DNA of 36,348 bases, from the NCBI GenBank assembly GCA_003427395.1, contig BFEA01001086.1:105389-141736 (forward strand), given 5' to 3'. Position numbers and translations under genes: made by a program. Shown here piece by piece: positions 1 to 8,786 of the stretch. Position 1 is the stretch's first letter. Every line of letters begins with the position of its first letter. Source of the stretch: Chara braunii. Taxonomy: Eukaryota; Streptophyta; Charophyceae; Charales; Characeae. Under the pieces are notes generated by a model. That model saw nothing but the letters and a program-made list of their open reading frames with translations. It was not told where the DNA came from and searched no databases.

Positions 1-329
1 TTTTTTTTTCAATGGGCCCAGTGCCCAAGGCTCCAATTATGAATTTGATTACAACACTTAACCACATGCCTCTTCCCATCAGGGCTGGAAGAGCCTGAGC
101 CACTGCTCCCCCGGAGACAGCTTCCCTGCATAACACGAATATAGTATCATCTTGGGGCATTGATTTCACCCCACTTTGTGCTGAATCAAGCTCTGCCCTA
201 CTTGACCCCTCAATTATCCACTACATTCTTCAGCAGCATGACGGGTAGGGAAGATACAAATAAGGCAAAGAGATTAATAACAGGGCAAGCTGGTTTGGCA
301 GTTCAGCAGTTTATCGATAGTTACGATGA
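1..329. other. unannotated flank
   Basis: No gene, RNA or repeat boundary could be supported here. A short T run opens the window, followed by ordinary-composition sequence. Short open frames exist but have no recognisable motif. Confidence 0.5.
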
Positions 330-690
330 GCTTCCCCCACAATCCTGATTAGCCACTAACGACACAAGTGGGGAAGGCTCTGTTGCAGAAAACTCAAAGC
401 GAGCTGTGGTCAGCAGCCCTTTTCTATGACCCGGCCCACCTCAACAGGCCCCCTACTTGTTATTGCTACAGTTTAGCAGTTAGCTTCCCTCACGATCCTG
501 ATTAGCCACTAACCACACGAGTGGGGAAGGGTCTGTTAGAGAAAATGCAAAACGAGCTGTGGCCATTTCAGACGCAACCTGGGGTTCCGTTATCCCATGG
601 AGCTGCCAATATCACCCATGCCCTCTTGGAGCACCCCTTTTTCTATGACCCAGCCCAACTCAGCAGCCCCCCTGTTTGTTTTTGCTATGT
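330..690. repeat. diverged tandem duplication, about 153-bp unit
   Basis: Two direct copies begin at about 330 and 483. Each opens with a GCTTCCC(C/T)CAC block followed by ATCCTGATTAGCCACTAAC, then GTGGGGAAGG and a later CTATGACCC block. A partial third echo of the CCCCTGTTTGTT..TATGTCAGTTCCTCT end recurs near 740-770. Differences are spread point changes, so the duplication is old. No coding role is visible. Confidence 0.75.
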
Positions 691-805
691 CAGTTCCTCT
701 AAACCCTTTAAACCCTTGAAGCCGTAAAAACCCTTTTCCCCCCTGTTTGTTATTGGTATGTCAGTTCCTCTAACAACTTTCCGCCGGCAGTGGGGCCCAT
801 CCCTT

Positions 806-1112
806 AATTGAAGGGTGACGGTCTTTTGATATCATCATTGAACTGACCGGGCCGCCATTATTGGAATGTCGCCGATTAGTATCATTTCACTTTTCATAGT
901 TCAAGATGATTATCTTGCTCACTGTGGTTACATCTGGATTAGAACTCATGTCTGTATTTCAACAGGTAATTGGTGTACCAACTGAGCTACAGTCTTCCCC
1001 CGGATACAACGTACGGTCATTACAAGCTGAATTTAGATCGAAAGATGCACCAAATTCAGCTATAATGACCGTATGTTGTTTTCAGGGGAAGACTGTAGGC
1101 TTCTTGGTAACT
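806..1112 (-). mobile_element. tRNA-derived SINE, copy 1, interrupted by a MITE
   Basis: Read on the minus strand, the head has a perfect pol III A-box, TAGCTCAGTTGG (978-989), and a B-box-like GAGTTCTAATCC about 45 nt later. The body and 3' end (GTTCAATGATGATATC and GTCACCCTT) are shared with copy 2 at 27564-27829. The poly(A) tail is lost and no target-site duplication is recognisable. The head is split by the TA-flanked hairpin element at 988-1097. The outer boundary near 1112 is inferred from weak resemblance to the copy 2 head. Confidence 0.6.
988..1097. mobile_element. hairpin MITE, Tc1/mariner-like by its TA duplication
   Basis: Near-complete inverted repeat: left arm about 987-1034, right arm about 1052-1098, loop about 17 nt. 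Ends read TA then CAGTCTTCCCC, and GGGGAAGACTG then TA, so a TA target duplication flanks a 106-bp body. It sits exactly in the SINE head, where copy 2 of the SINE has a single uninterrupted CTAGACC. No transposase is encoded. The superfamily is inferred from the TA duplication alone. Confidence 0.6.
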
Positions 1113-2018
1113 CCCCAGTTTCTCCTCCTCCGTTTCCCCGAACTTTGTCACTTCCTCTCTCTACTCGAACTAGGGTCTTCACCCCAATAGAACGCGCTCT
1201 CATTGTAGCTGTATTTGGGGCAACTTTTTCCTTCCCCCTCTTGTTCTGTCCTGATCCGGTCTTAGGCGCTGATCCGACATTACATAAAAAGAGAAAAAGA
1301 CAAGAAAGTCCCTAAGAAGCAGGCAATGGATCGGACGGGGCGGAAAAGCAAACTGGGACCCCACAAAGCCGGTTTCGGTGGGTCTTTCCCAGCTACCGCG
1401 GCGGGTTTCTTTGGGCTATTATGAAGTNGAGTGTTCCTGTGGTCCTCCGTATGGGTTGNGTTTGTTTGGGCTTCTATGAAGTCGAGTGTTCATGTGGTCC
1501 TCNGTATGGGTTGGCCTCCGAATGTGGGGGACACAAACGTACCTGCTGAGGAAGGGTGGACATAGAAAAGGCCAACACATTTTCACGTCAACTTTCTAGG
1601 TAGGGGTAGGGGTCCTTGAGCTTTCCATTTTATGTAGTGTCTTTGGACCGTTCATCACGAACTACGCGCCACGTACACAACCTGAAAACGTACCCCTAAC
1701 AAAGCGCCGCACCCACAGACCTCGGAAAGTGATAGGGTTCGACTTTTTCACCAAAATTACCTAACTTAGGCAATGTCGGATCAAAAGCTTAGGGCATAGT
1801 CGTACTAGGTATATGGCCGATTTTCGAACCGGTCCTGCATGCACCTGACCGCAATTACGTCCACAGGGAAGCGGAAAAAGTCCTAGTGTGAGTACACCCT
1901 AAACTTCCTATTTCTCGCAACTCTTGACACCCTTCCCGCTCCTTGCACTCCTTTCTACCTTCCCTGCTTGATGTCTTCACCTTTTCTGCATCATCCCCCT
2001 CTGCTCCCCTGCCTACGG
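1113..2018. other. intergenic, no gene seen
   Basis: Contains a short tandem repeat (1410-1514) and otherwise nothing recognisable. It ends at the left boundary of the 4.8-kb repeat, with GCCTACGG immediately before TGTCGAG. The three Ns here (1428, 1459 and 1503) show consensus uncertainty in this stretch. Confidence 0.5.
1410..1514. repeat. two-copy tandem repeat with ambiguous bases
   Basis: The block TTTGGGCT(A/T)(T/C)TATGAAGT followed by GAGTGTTC, TGTGGTCCTC and GTATGGGTTG occurs twice, about 56-58 bp apart. Each copy carries an N, suggesting collapsed or poorly resolved repeat reads. Confidence 0.7.
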
Positions 2019-2608
2019 TGTCGAGGGCATCGGTCCGACACCGCACGTGGCAGCGCGGGACTCTCTCGGTCGCATCACGCAGGAGTTGGACCAACCTCGT
2101 CGCGAACACACAATTGAAGCTTCCTTAGGCCGCTCCGGCCGAGTGCGCCGGCCATACCTCTCGCGAGCCCCTACGACAGGATAGGGCCTACGCGAGGCAC
2201 AAGTTACCTCCACCTTACGGGAGTTGTCACCTCCCTTTGGTGGGCGTATCCCCGCCGAGCTATTAGTCCACAGTACGAAAGCTAATCAGTTGCAATCGCA
2301 GAGGTGGACCAGCCGAGCGCGTTTCTCGTTCGCTGTAGCATAGGGGATACGCGCAGTAGCACGCCTGTTGGGCCCGCACGCGAACCGACTTCTTGGGGGG
2401 CTGAAGTCCCAAGCGCGGCTCGTCTTCGGTCAACGAGGACGCATCCCACACACCACGCGCACACCACTTTACGAACACAAAAATAAAACATACGCACACA
2501 CACACCTACAACACGACACAACACAAACAACGAGGCAACGCTCCTAGCCCCTCGGTAGCCAACCCATAACTTTTCGATGCGGAAATCAAACGGGCGTCGC
2601 GCGCGAGA

Positions 2609-2617
2609 CTTTATATA
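2609..2617 (-). promoter_or_regulatory. TATA-like box in left long repeat
   Basis: The minus strand reads TATATAAAG, and the plus strand reads TATATAAAA over nearly the same bases, so orientation is ambiguous. On the minus strand it would place transcription start near 2580 and leave about 560 nt of R/U5 before the LTR end at 2019, a plausible layout. The right copy has TATATTAAG, a decayed version. Confidence 0.35.
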
Positions 2618-3729
2618 AAAACCGCGCGGACGCAGGGCCTACTCATATCGACTCGCAATGCAAACGTACGCAAGCGGTCACAAAGATGGCGTACTGTGTA
2701 GTACCCATATTCACGCGGCCCTCGTTAATTTCGAGGGTCGCGTATGACACTCAGGTGTCGGCTGACACGCGCCTTGAGGGTTAGTCTCTCGACGCTGGAC
2801 AACCTCCATGCGCGGTTGAAGACCACACACCCTCTTCTGCACTTTGTGCGGAGTGGGTGGTACAAAGGTTCATGCCTGTGGTGACAGTCGTTTCTTACTG
2901 CCGCGGAGGTGAGCTCCACTCCAAGCCTGGGCGGAAGTCAAGGGGTTTGACTTTGACGGCTGCCACGGACTACAACGTCCAACCATACAAACTCTAAAAA
3001 GCAAGGGGAAAAAAAAGGGAATCCCCCTCCTCTCTCAAGACACAATCTGGTTGACCCTTACGCACAATTACAGTAGGCCTCTCAAATACTCATGACACTT
3101 ATAAGCATATGAGGGTTAGTTATAGGACGATCAACTCTCACAGTCACAGTGGGGCTTCTTTCAGCCATATATGTATGTAATCGCAGACAATCACACCCAG
3201 AGTCCGAACCACAAACGTACCTGCAATCACATCAAAGATCCAACAAAAAACCCACACACTACACGGGGTCAACTTCAACAATTCCTTGCACTCATACCCC
3301 TCGCCTTAGCCATACAAGCCTCACTCTTGCAACTCTTAAATAAATACTCAGCACTTTCATTGGATGACCATTCAATAAAGTCCGGGTGAAAATACAACAA
3401 AACAATATAAATCACAAGGTTAAAGCCTTTAGGTTGAGTGACAAGATCGGATTGGAGTTGAATCGTAAACCGACCTGTTATCAGTCATAACAGAAGATGA
3501 TCCGAGTAGGATCAAGCTGAAACTCGCTCAAGTCCTAAATCGAAGTCCAAGGAAAGTCTGTACCATAAGACATGTCAACCCCCAAGCTAAGTCATCAGCG
3601 CATGGGGGATGAACCTCCATAACACCTTCTCACTCTAGGTTATCTGCCAACTAAATCCAAGTCTACCCCTAAGCTAATGTCCAAAGCAAAGGTAGACTAA
3701 CGGCAGGATCTTCCCTATTCAGTCAGGTT

Positions 3730-3751
3730 GGATCGCCAGAGTCGCCACCTG
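3730..3751 (-). other. second LTR-end/PBS-like junction inside the long repeat (left copy)
   Basis: The minus strand reads TTTTGACA, then GG, then TGGCGACTCTGGCGATCC. This is the same grammar as the junction at 14889-14909 (GACA, GG, TGGCGCC). The TGGCGACTC start matches a primer-binding motif I know from plant Tat/Ogre-type elements; the tRNA assignment is uncertain. Its position 1.7 kb inside the repeat is unexpected. Confidence 0.4.
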
Positions 3752-3767
3752 TCAAAATATAATTTAT

Positions 3768-4080
3768 CTCCTTTAAACTAAGAAAATTTTGGCAGCGCTT
3801 CTCGTAGGAAAAGTGTCTTTTCAGAATTTGTATCAGCCCGAATATGAAAACAAAGATAGTCTTTGACTTTCCAAAGTCCAATTTTGTCTAACTCCCTGAA
3901 TTAGCAAGAATTTGGGCAGCACTCCCTTTAGAAAAGGAGACTTTCCAGATTTTTACTTAGCCATATATGAACTTTGGACAAGTTGAACTTTGAAAGGTTA
4001 AAAATTGACTAACTCCCTGGATTTGTAGAAATTTCGGCAGCGCCTCCTATTGAGAAAGTAACTTACCAAAGTTTATAGAA
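3768..4080. repeat. three-unit diverged tandem repeat, about 122 bp (left copy)
   Basis: GGCAGC(G/A)C anchors occur at 3791, 3915 and 4036, each preceded by CTCC(C/T)T..A and A/T-rich AGAAAATTT-like sequence, and followed by a purine-rich GAAAAG/GAGAAAG block. Units are strongly diverged. The same three units occur in the right copy. Function unknown. Confidence 0.65.
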
Positions 4081-4369
4081 AGCCAAGTATAACAAAAGTT
4101 CCTAGAAAATACGAGAATTGACCTAAGTAAAAAAACTTAGCGCAGAAAATGCAAAATTGAACCAACTCTTATCGCTCTAGCACGCGGCGAGCAACTACAA
4201 CAACTACCTGTCAAATTGAGACTCAGACCAAGTAGTAGCCTCACTCAGTCACAAACAAGCAAAACCATAAGGGTAAGTACTCTCACCACCCCAGGGTCAA
4301 TTTAACAAACAATAGTTCGTAATCTTTCTATGATTTACCCCTTTATACCCTACTTACATAAGGCGTAAA

Positions 4370-5197
4370 GTCAGGTCATTCAATCTTATGGAACATGCCT
4401 GACTCAGCCATTGAGAGTACACGAACAGGTTGCACAACTACTTCTCTCGTCCTTTAGGCATATGACTAAGCCATTCATCTTAAAAACAAAGCTTCGTTGC
4501 CCTGAACTGTTTAATATCCAGGTTATATATACCTCTCTGAACTTTAATGTTCAAAAGTTGGGCGTAGGACTGAGCCATTCATCTTAGAAACAAAGCTCAG
4601 CCTGCCCAAAGTCACCTTCAGTTATACTCTTAGTTATACTCTCTTCAACTTATGATAAGCTATAGTCAGGTCATCCAATCTTATGAAACTCGTGCCTGAC
4701 TAATTTGTTCGTAGATAAAATAGTAATAAAGTATAGCCAAATCATAACCTCTCGGGTTCCAGCATGTGTGAGGCATTGGGCCAGACCATCCAATCTTATG
4801 AAACATATGTGGTCCTTTGCCAGGTTCGTTTCTCTCTGAACCATTTGTGTGCGGCATGAGTCCAAAGTCATCCAATCTTATGGAACATGCTTTGTCCTCA
4901 GCAAGAATTACTCCCTCAGAACGAAACAGGAAGAGGCTGAGTCATCCAATCTTATGGACTTGCTCAGACCTCCTCGATCAGAAACTAATGAAACTGAGTA
5001 AACCCCAACTAAATACAACAACCAGGCCGTCCAATCTTATGGAACAGGCTTGGCTCCCAAAAGTCAACCACAGTCAAACCCTCACAAGTCAGAGCAATCA
5101 GACCATCCAATCTTATGGAACTTGTCTGATTCTCAATGTAATTCGAAAAATAAAACACAGCAGCCAGGTCATGCAATCTTATGGAACATGCCTGACA
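4370..5197. repeat. array of about ten hairpins with a constant core and variable arms (left copy)
   Basis: Eight copies of a core close to CCAATCTTATGGAAC, plus two variants with core CATTCATCTTA(A/G)AAACAAA, spaced 65-118 bp. Arms differ between copies but pair within each copy. Examples: GTCAGG/CCTGAC (4370/4398), CTGAGC/GCTCAG (4570/4595), AGTCAGG/CCTGACT (4664/4695), GACCA/TGGTC (4784/4810), CAAAG/CTTTG (4863/4890), GAGG.TGAG/CTCA..CCTC (4933/4963), CCAGGCC/GGCTTGG with one G-T pair (5022/5047), AATCAGAC/GTCTGATT (5096/5124), CAGG/CCTG (5165/5191). The core also contains CAT..ATG, which can form a short inner stem. Sits in the presumed U3 part of the LTR. Function unknown. Confidence 0.85.
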
Positions 5198-6864
5198 CCA
5201 TAGGACCCTTTTCAACTTCAAGCAAAACTGCCTTTCTCCCACCTTTCCCCCAGATGCACCTCTTTTCTCATGAGCAAGTCTGCTTTCGGACAATGAAAAA
5301 CTGAAACTGAAACTGTTCACACGCTCCTTTACTTGGTCTGAGTTGCGTCCTGCCAGTCAAACTAAAGTCAAACATAGGGGTACATGTAGTACACTCAGTT
5401 AAGCATAGCAAGATGTACAGATAGGGGTTATACCAGGGTATATGGAGGGAAAGCAAGGGTTACCTTTCAGCTCCCTGCCTCCATGACTCCTTTTCAGTTC
5501 CGGCAGAGCTCCCACAATCGATGGGGTAACCTCCCACAAGGCCTTGCTGCGGTCTTATGGGTTGCAATCCCACCTGCCGCCTTCCTATCAGGACCAACGG
5601 ACTAGACTTAGAGTAAGAAGGGCAGAAGAAGAAGCATTCAGTCTCTCAGATACAGGAAGGGTGCGCTCAGACTCGCAGGACTGAAGTCACACCGCTGAGC
5701 ACGCCCCCCCTTCTGACGAATCCCCAAAATCGCATCACTAACCCCCTCTATCACTACTGTAGACTGTAACGGTAGTCTTCCTTGCCGTCCAGCCACTCTG
5801 TTAACACCGCATCTCCGCCTCCCAAAATGAAGCTGCAATCATATGATCCTCAGGACAACCGCGGTCAAAACAGCGCAGTAGTTTGCAATAACCCGGTCGG
5901 GACCGTAGCAAAAAACGCAGCCCAAACAACAAAATACACAGCCACCACCGAAGTAAAAACCCGACTGGAGCAGCCAGCGGAGTGCACCGCAGCGAGCCAC
6001 GGAAGGCCCAATAGTGCACAGTCGCTACGTACGGACACTACTCCCGTGTGAACCTGACATACTGTAACAGTTCGCCCCCGTCTCTCATGCAGCCGGTACG
6101 TAGCTTCGCTCCTTCTGCTCACCCCTCGCTTCACTACTTCAATGGTGGGAGCAGTGCACTATCAGCAGGCGGGTCTGTAGAGTCGGGGCAAGCGGATAGT
6201 GCAACATACGATCTAAGCGAGTAAGTCTTCAGCCCATGGCTCACCGTCCCAGCCTAACAAGGCGACCGGCTCGCCGGTCAACAGTTAGCCTTTCCAACCC
6301 GCTCTCGCCCCCTGCTGCTGCGCTCGGTTGGATGAGCGGTGCCTCTGCCCAATCAGCAAGTCATGTAGCCCGCCCGCCTCGCTCCGCCCCAACAGTAAGT
6401 TTCCCGCTCGGATCGATAGGCCGTGTCGGCCGACCAGCATGCCCTCAATCAATGGCCTGCCTCGAGGACGACTGCACAAAACTGGCACGGTCCTTCTCTC
6501 TTGTGCCATCGTAGTATCCAGCCGTACCTGGCAGCCAACCGTGACCAGGTACATGCAAATTCGAAGGTCCAGACTGCGGAGGAGAGAACCATGGGCACAA
6601 TACTTAGCTGCGCCGAGGAGGGGGGTCACGACGGGTTGAACAAGACTGGCAACTACCGAAAGACATGCAGGCGATCACGAGTGTTACACAAGCCGACGAT
6701 GGCTCCGGGCTGTACAAAAAGGCGAATGAATCTGCCCCTAAAACTTGGGCAGACACACCTTCATACTTATCTCTAGTTCTTGGACGCAACCTTCTTCCTG
6801 TTAACCTTTCTTCCTACTAACCCAAGGCTAAAACTAACACCACTATAAAAATCGCCCGACCTAG

Positions 6865-7272
6865 AAACTTAGCTTAGCATTTCAAATCACAAAAACTAAT
6901 AAGAGAATAACCGAGACATTGCAACTTCATCCTCCTCCGCCATAGCTCCGCGCGGTCATGTTTCATGCTAACTTCTTTTCTACTAACTCTTCTCCTGAAC
7001 TAACCATGCCATCGAATTCGCCCTATCAGAAAACCCCTACCCCGAACTTTATCCCACTCGATCCCATCAAGAATCGAGTGGTATCTTGACTTTCCACTCC
7101 CGCAATTACTCCTCCCGCCATAACTCGACGCACTCCTTTCTCTTCGTTTCTTCTACTCTACTAACTTTCGTCTCTTTCCGATCAAACCATTTAATTCGCC
7201 TCCGAAAAAAACCCCAACTTACCATCTCTTCTCACCTGAACCCATCAAGGATCAAGTGAACTCTCGAACCTT
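6865..7272. repeat. diverged tandem duplication, about 175-bp unit
   Basis: Two related units begin near 6931 and 7108. Shared blocks in order: CTCCTCC.GCCATA, TTCTACT..ACTAACT, ATTCGCC, AAAACCCC, CCCATCAAG(A/G)ATC(G/A)AGTG. The following sequence may hold a third, weaker unit. The region lies just inside the left long repeat, where an LTR element should have a polypurine tract on the minus strand; none is seen. Confidence 0.55.
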
Positions 7273-7329
7273 CCCTCTCGTCACCTCTCTGTCTGCCATC
7301 CCCTTCGTTGCATGTACCCGACGCCCTTC

Positions 7330-7860
7330 CCCGACCAGGTGCATCTATCCTCTTTGCTGCCTTAACGCCCGTCCCTCCTGCGCTGCCGCCCCGTCCCTTG
7401 CACAACGCTCCACACTCCTTCAGTTGCTCGTCTCCGCCCTACTCGCAGTGCTCCGCCCTGCCCTCGCTCCCGGCTGTCCTCGATATCAAGTGCACCTGGC
7501 ACGCATCCGCGCCCAGGTTCGTCCACCTTGGTTTTGTGGCTTCGCCCTTCGTCGGGCAATCGTCCGCCACTCCGGCCCCCCGACACCCTCCGTCTTCGGC
7601 CCAGCTCACCTTCCCGCCATCTCCAACCCGCCCTGCCTATGACTGCACCTGGCGTGGGAAGGCGCCGAGGTGCCCCCGTTTAATAGTCGCCTACGCCCGT
7701 CGTTCCACCCGCTGCCTCTCCCGAGCCTGTATGGCCCACCACACTATCTGCCCCGCCGCTGCTTGGGGTCGTCCACTCCGCTTCCACTCCCCCTCACTCT
7801 TCTTCGTGTGCAAATGGATCTGGCCCAACTCCGCGTCTGGGTGCATCCCAATCTCCACCC
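7330..7860 (+). repeat. C-rich region with about four diverged 155-168-bp direct repeats
   Basis: Related blocks occur near 7335, 7485, 7640 and 7808, each around (G/A)TGCA(C/T)CTGGC followed about 15 nt later by CG(C/G/A)..C(A/T)GG(T/G)T. In one plus frame they give LARIRAQV and LAQLRVWV-like stretches, with a stop in the middle unit, so a decayed repeat-containing coding sequence is possible. No domain is recognised, and the long open frame at 7308-7952 is likely a by-product of C-rich composition. Confidence 0.45.
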
Positions 7861-8098
7861 TCGCTGCCCTGCTACCTCCGCATTCCGCCTTCTACTGCAT
7901 GCCACGCCACGCACGGGCCAGCCTAATCTTCCTTGTACCGCTCCGATTTTAACGGATGTCCCAACGGACTTGGCCGCGGTAATACCCCACCCTCGGCTCT
8001 TTAAGATTTGAACGACCAGCCGTGGTACCGCGTGCCGAATTAAAATGGGACCACGAATAATAATAGAAGAAAATAAACATAAAATAAAATAAAAATAA

Positions 8099-8127
8099 CA
8101 TATATATATATATACAAAAAAAAAAAT
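8099..8127. repeat. (TA)n and A-run
   Basis: About seven TA units followed by an A11-12 tract, directly abutting the 659-bp GC-rich repeat. The other copy of that repeat is also preceded by low-complexity DNA, but of CT type. Confidence 0.85.
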
Positions 8128-8786
8128 CCTAAACAAGGGGCGGGAACCGCTAGTACCCTACCGATCCCGTAGGCCGGGTCCGTTGCCGCGCCTACTAACA
8201 AAATCGAAGGGGCATAGCCCCGTCGGGCCCTCTACCCCCTCAATTTTCTCCATAACGCTCCGCCGCTGCTGCACCAACGCCCGTCAGGCTCGATCCCTAA
8301 ACCTCCGTAGCAATAATCCAATGCCGTAACTTATAGGGCTAAGCCCAAGCTTGAGACAGATAGGCGCGGACTTCGATATGAAGAGGTGCCGCGCAGTGCC
8401 CAGGCCTGGGAAAAACAGCCTAGGCCCTCTTTTCCTGCCTGCAACCGGCGTGCCAACACTAGGCACCCTCGCAGGCTTACTTAGACCGCGTCGTAGCCAC
8501 CCCGCGCGCCTTCCGGGGCGCCAGTCCTACCGTCGGTCGTGCTCACCAACCAAAAATGAGTTTTTATCCCTTAACCAATCCGTAGAGCGGCCCGGGTCGG
8601 TCGACTAGACCGGCCGCCTACTTAGTCAGAAGATCACACGCGCGCCTTAAAACTGCGCGTCCACATACCTCCTTACTATGCCAAGGCGGTTCCCGGACGC
8701 GGCCGTACCTGGCACGACTTATTTCGACCAAACCCATTTTTTCAGTCATTTGCAAAAGCCAGGGCGGATACCCTTGTAAGGGTATT
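8128..8786. repeat. 659-bp dispersed GC-rich repeat, copy 1
   Basis: Matches 26724-27382 end to end with the same length and only scattered substitutions. Starts CCTAAACAAGGGGCGGGAAC and ends in the palindrome ATACCCTT GT AAGGGTAT. Other internal inverted repeats: GGCCTGGG/CCTAGGCC (a G-T pair here, A-T in copy 2), GTGCC/GGCAC, GGTCGGTC/GACCGGCC. No ORF is conserved. It could be a solo LTR, a non-autonomous element or a structured non-coding RNA-derived repeat; no target duplication was seen. Confidence 0.75.

Larger units (their letters stand above)
2019..6864 (-). repeat. 4.8-kb direct repeat, left copy (probable 3' LTR)
   Basis: Near-collinear with 14909-19649. The left edge starts TGTCGAG(G/C)GCATCGG; flanks differ (GCCTACGG here, GCGCCACC in the other copy). 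The right edge lies a few bases past CACTATAAAAATCG. Compared with the other copy it has about 160 extra bp (4072-4231) and lacks a 69-bp piece between 5679 and 5680. It contains a TATA-like site near the left end, a second LTR/PBS-like junction (3730-3751), a 122-bp tandem repeat and the hairpin array. No long intact ORF. The size would be extreme for an LTR but occurs in LARD/Ogre-like elements. Confidence 0.7.

Noticed and set aside
978-989. Functional tRNA gene
   Set aside because: A-box is good, but no proper acceptor stem, anticodon arm or T-arm folds; it is the tRNA-like head of a SINE.
4370-5197. CRISPR-like array
   Set aside because: Repeats are imperfect, about 15 bp, irregularly spaced (65-118 bp), flanked by paired arms, and the context is eukaryotic.
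4370-5197. Tandem hammerhead or other known self-cleaving ribozymes
   Set aside because: The conserved CTGANGA and GAAA core of hammerheads is absent and no other known ribozyme core was recognised.
5009-5320. Minus-strand frame with repeated FHKIG / SIRLDGL peptides
   Set aside because: The peptide repeats are only translations of the conserved hairpin core; frames change between copies, so coding is not the reason for conservation.
7308-7952. 214-codon plus-strand open frame
   Set aside because: C-rich composition suppresses stops in several frames at once; competing frames of similar length overlap it and no domain or conserved residue pattern is visible.
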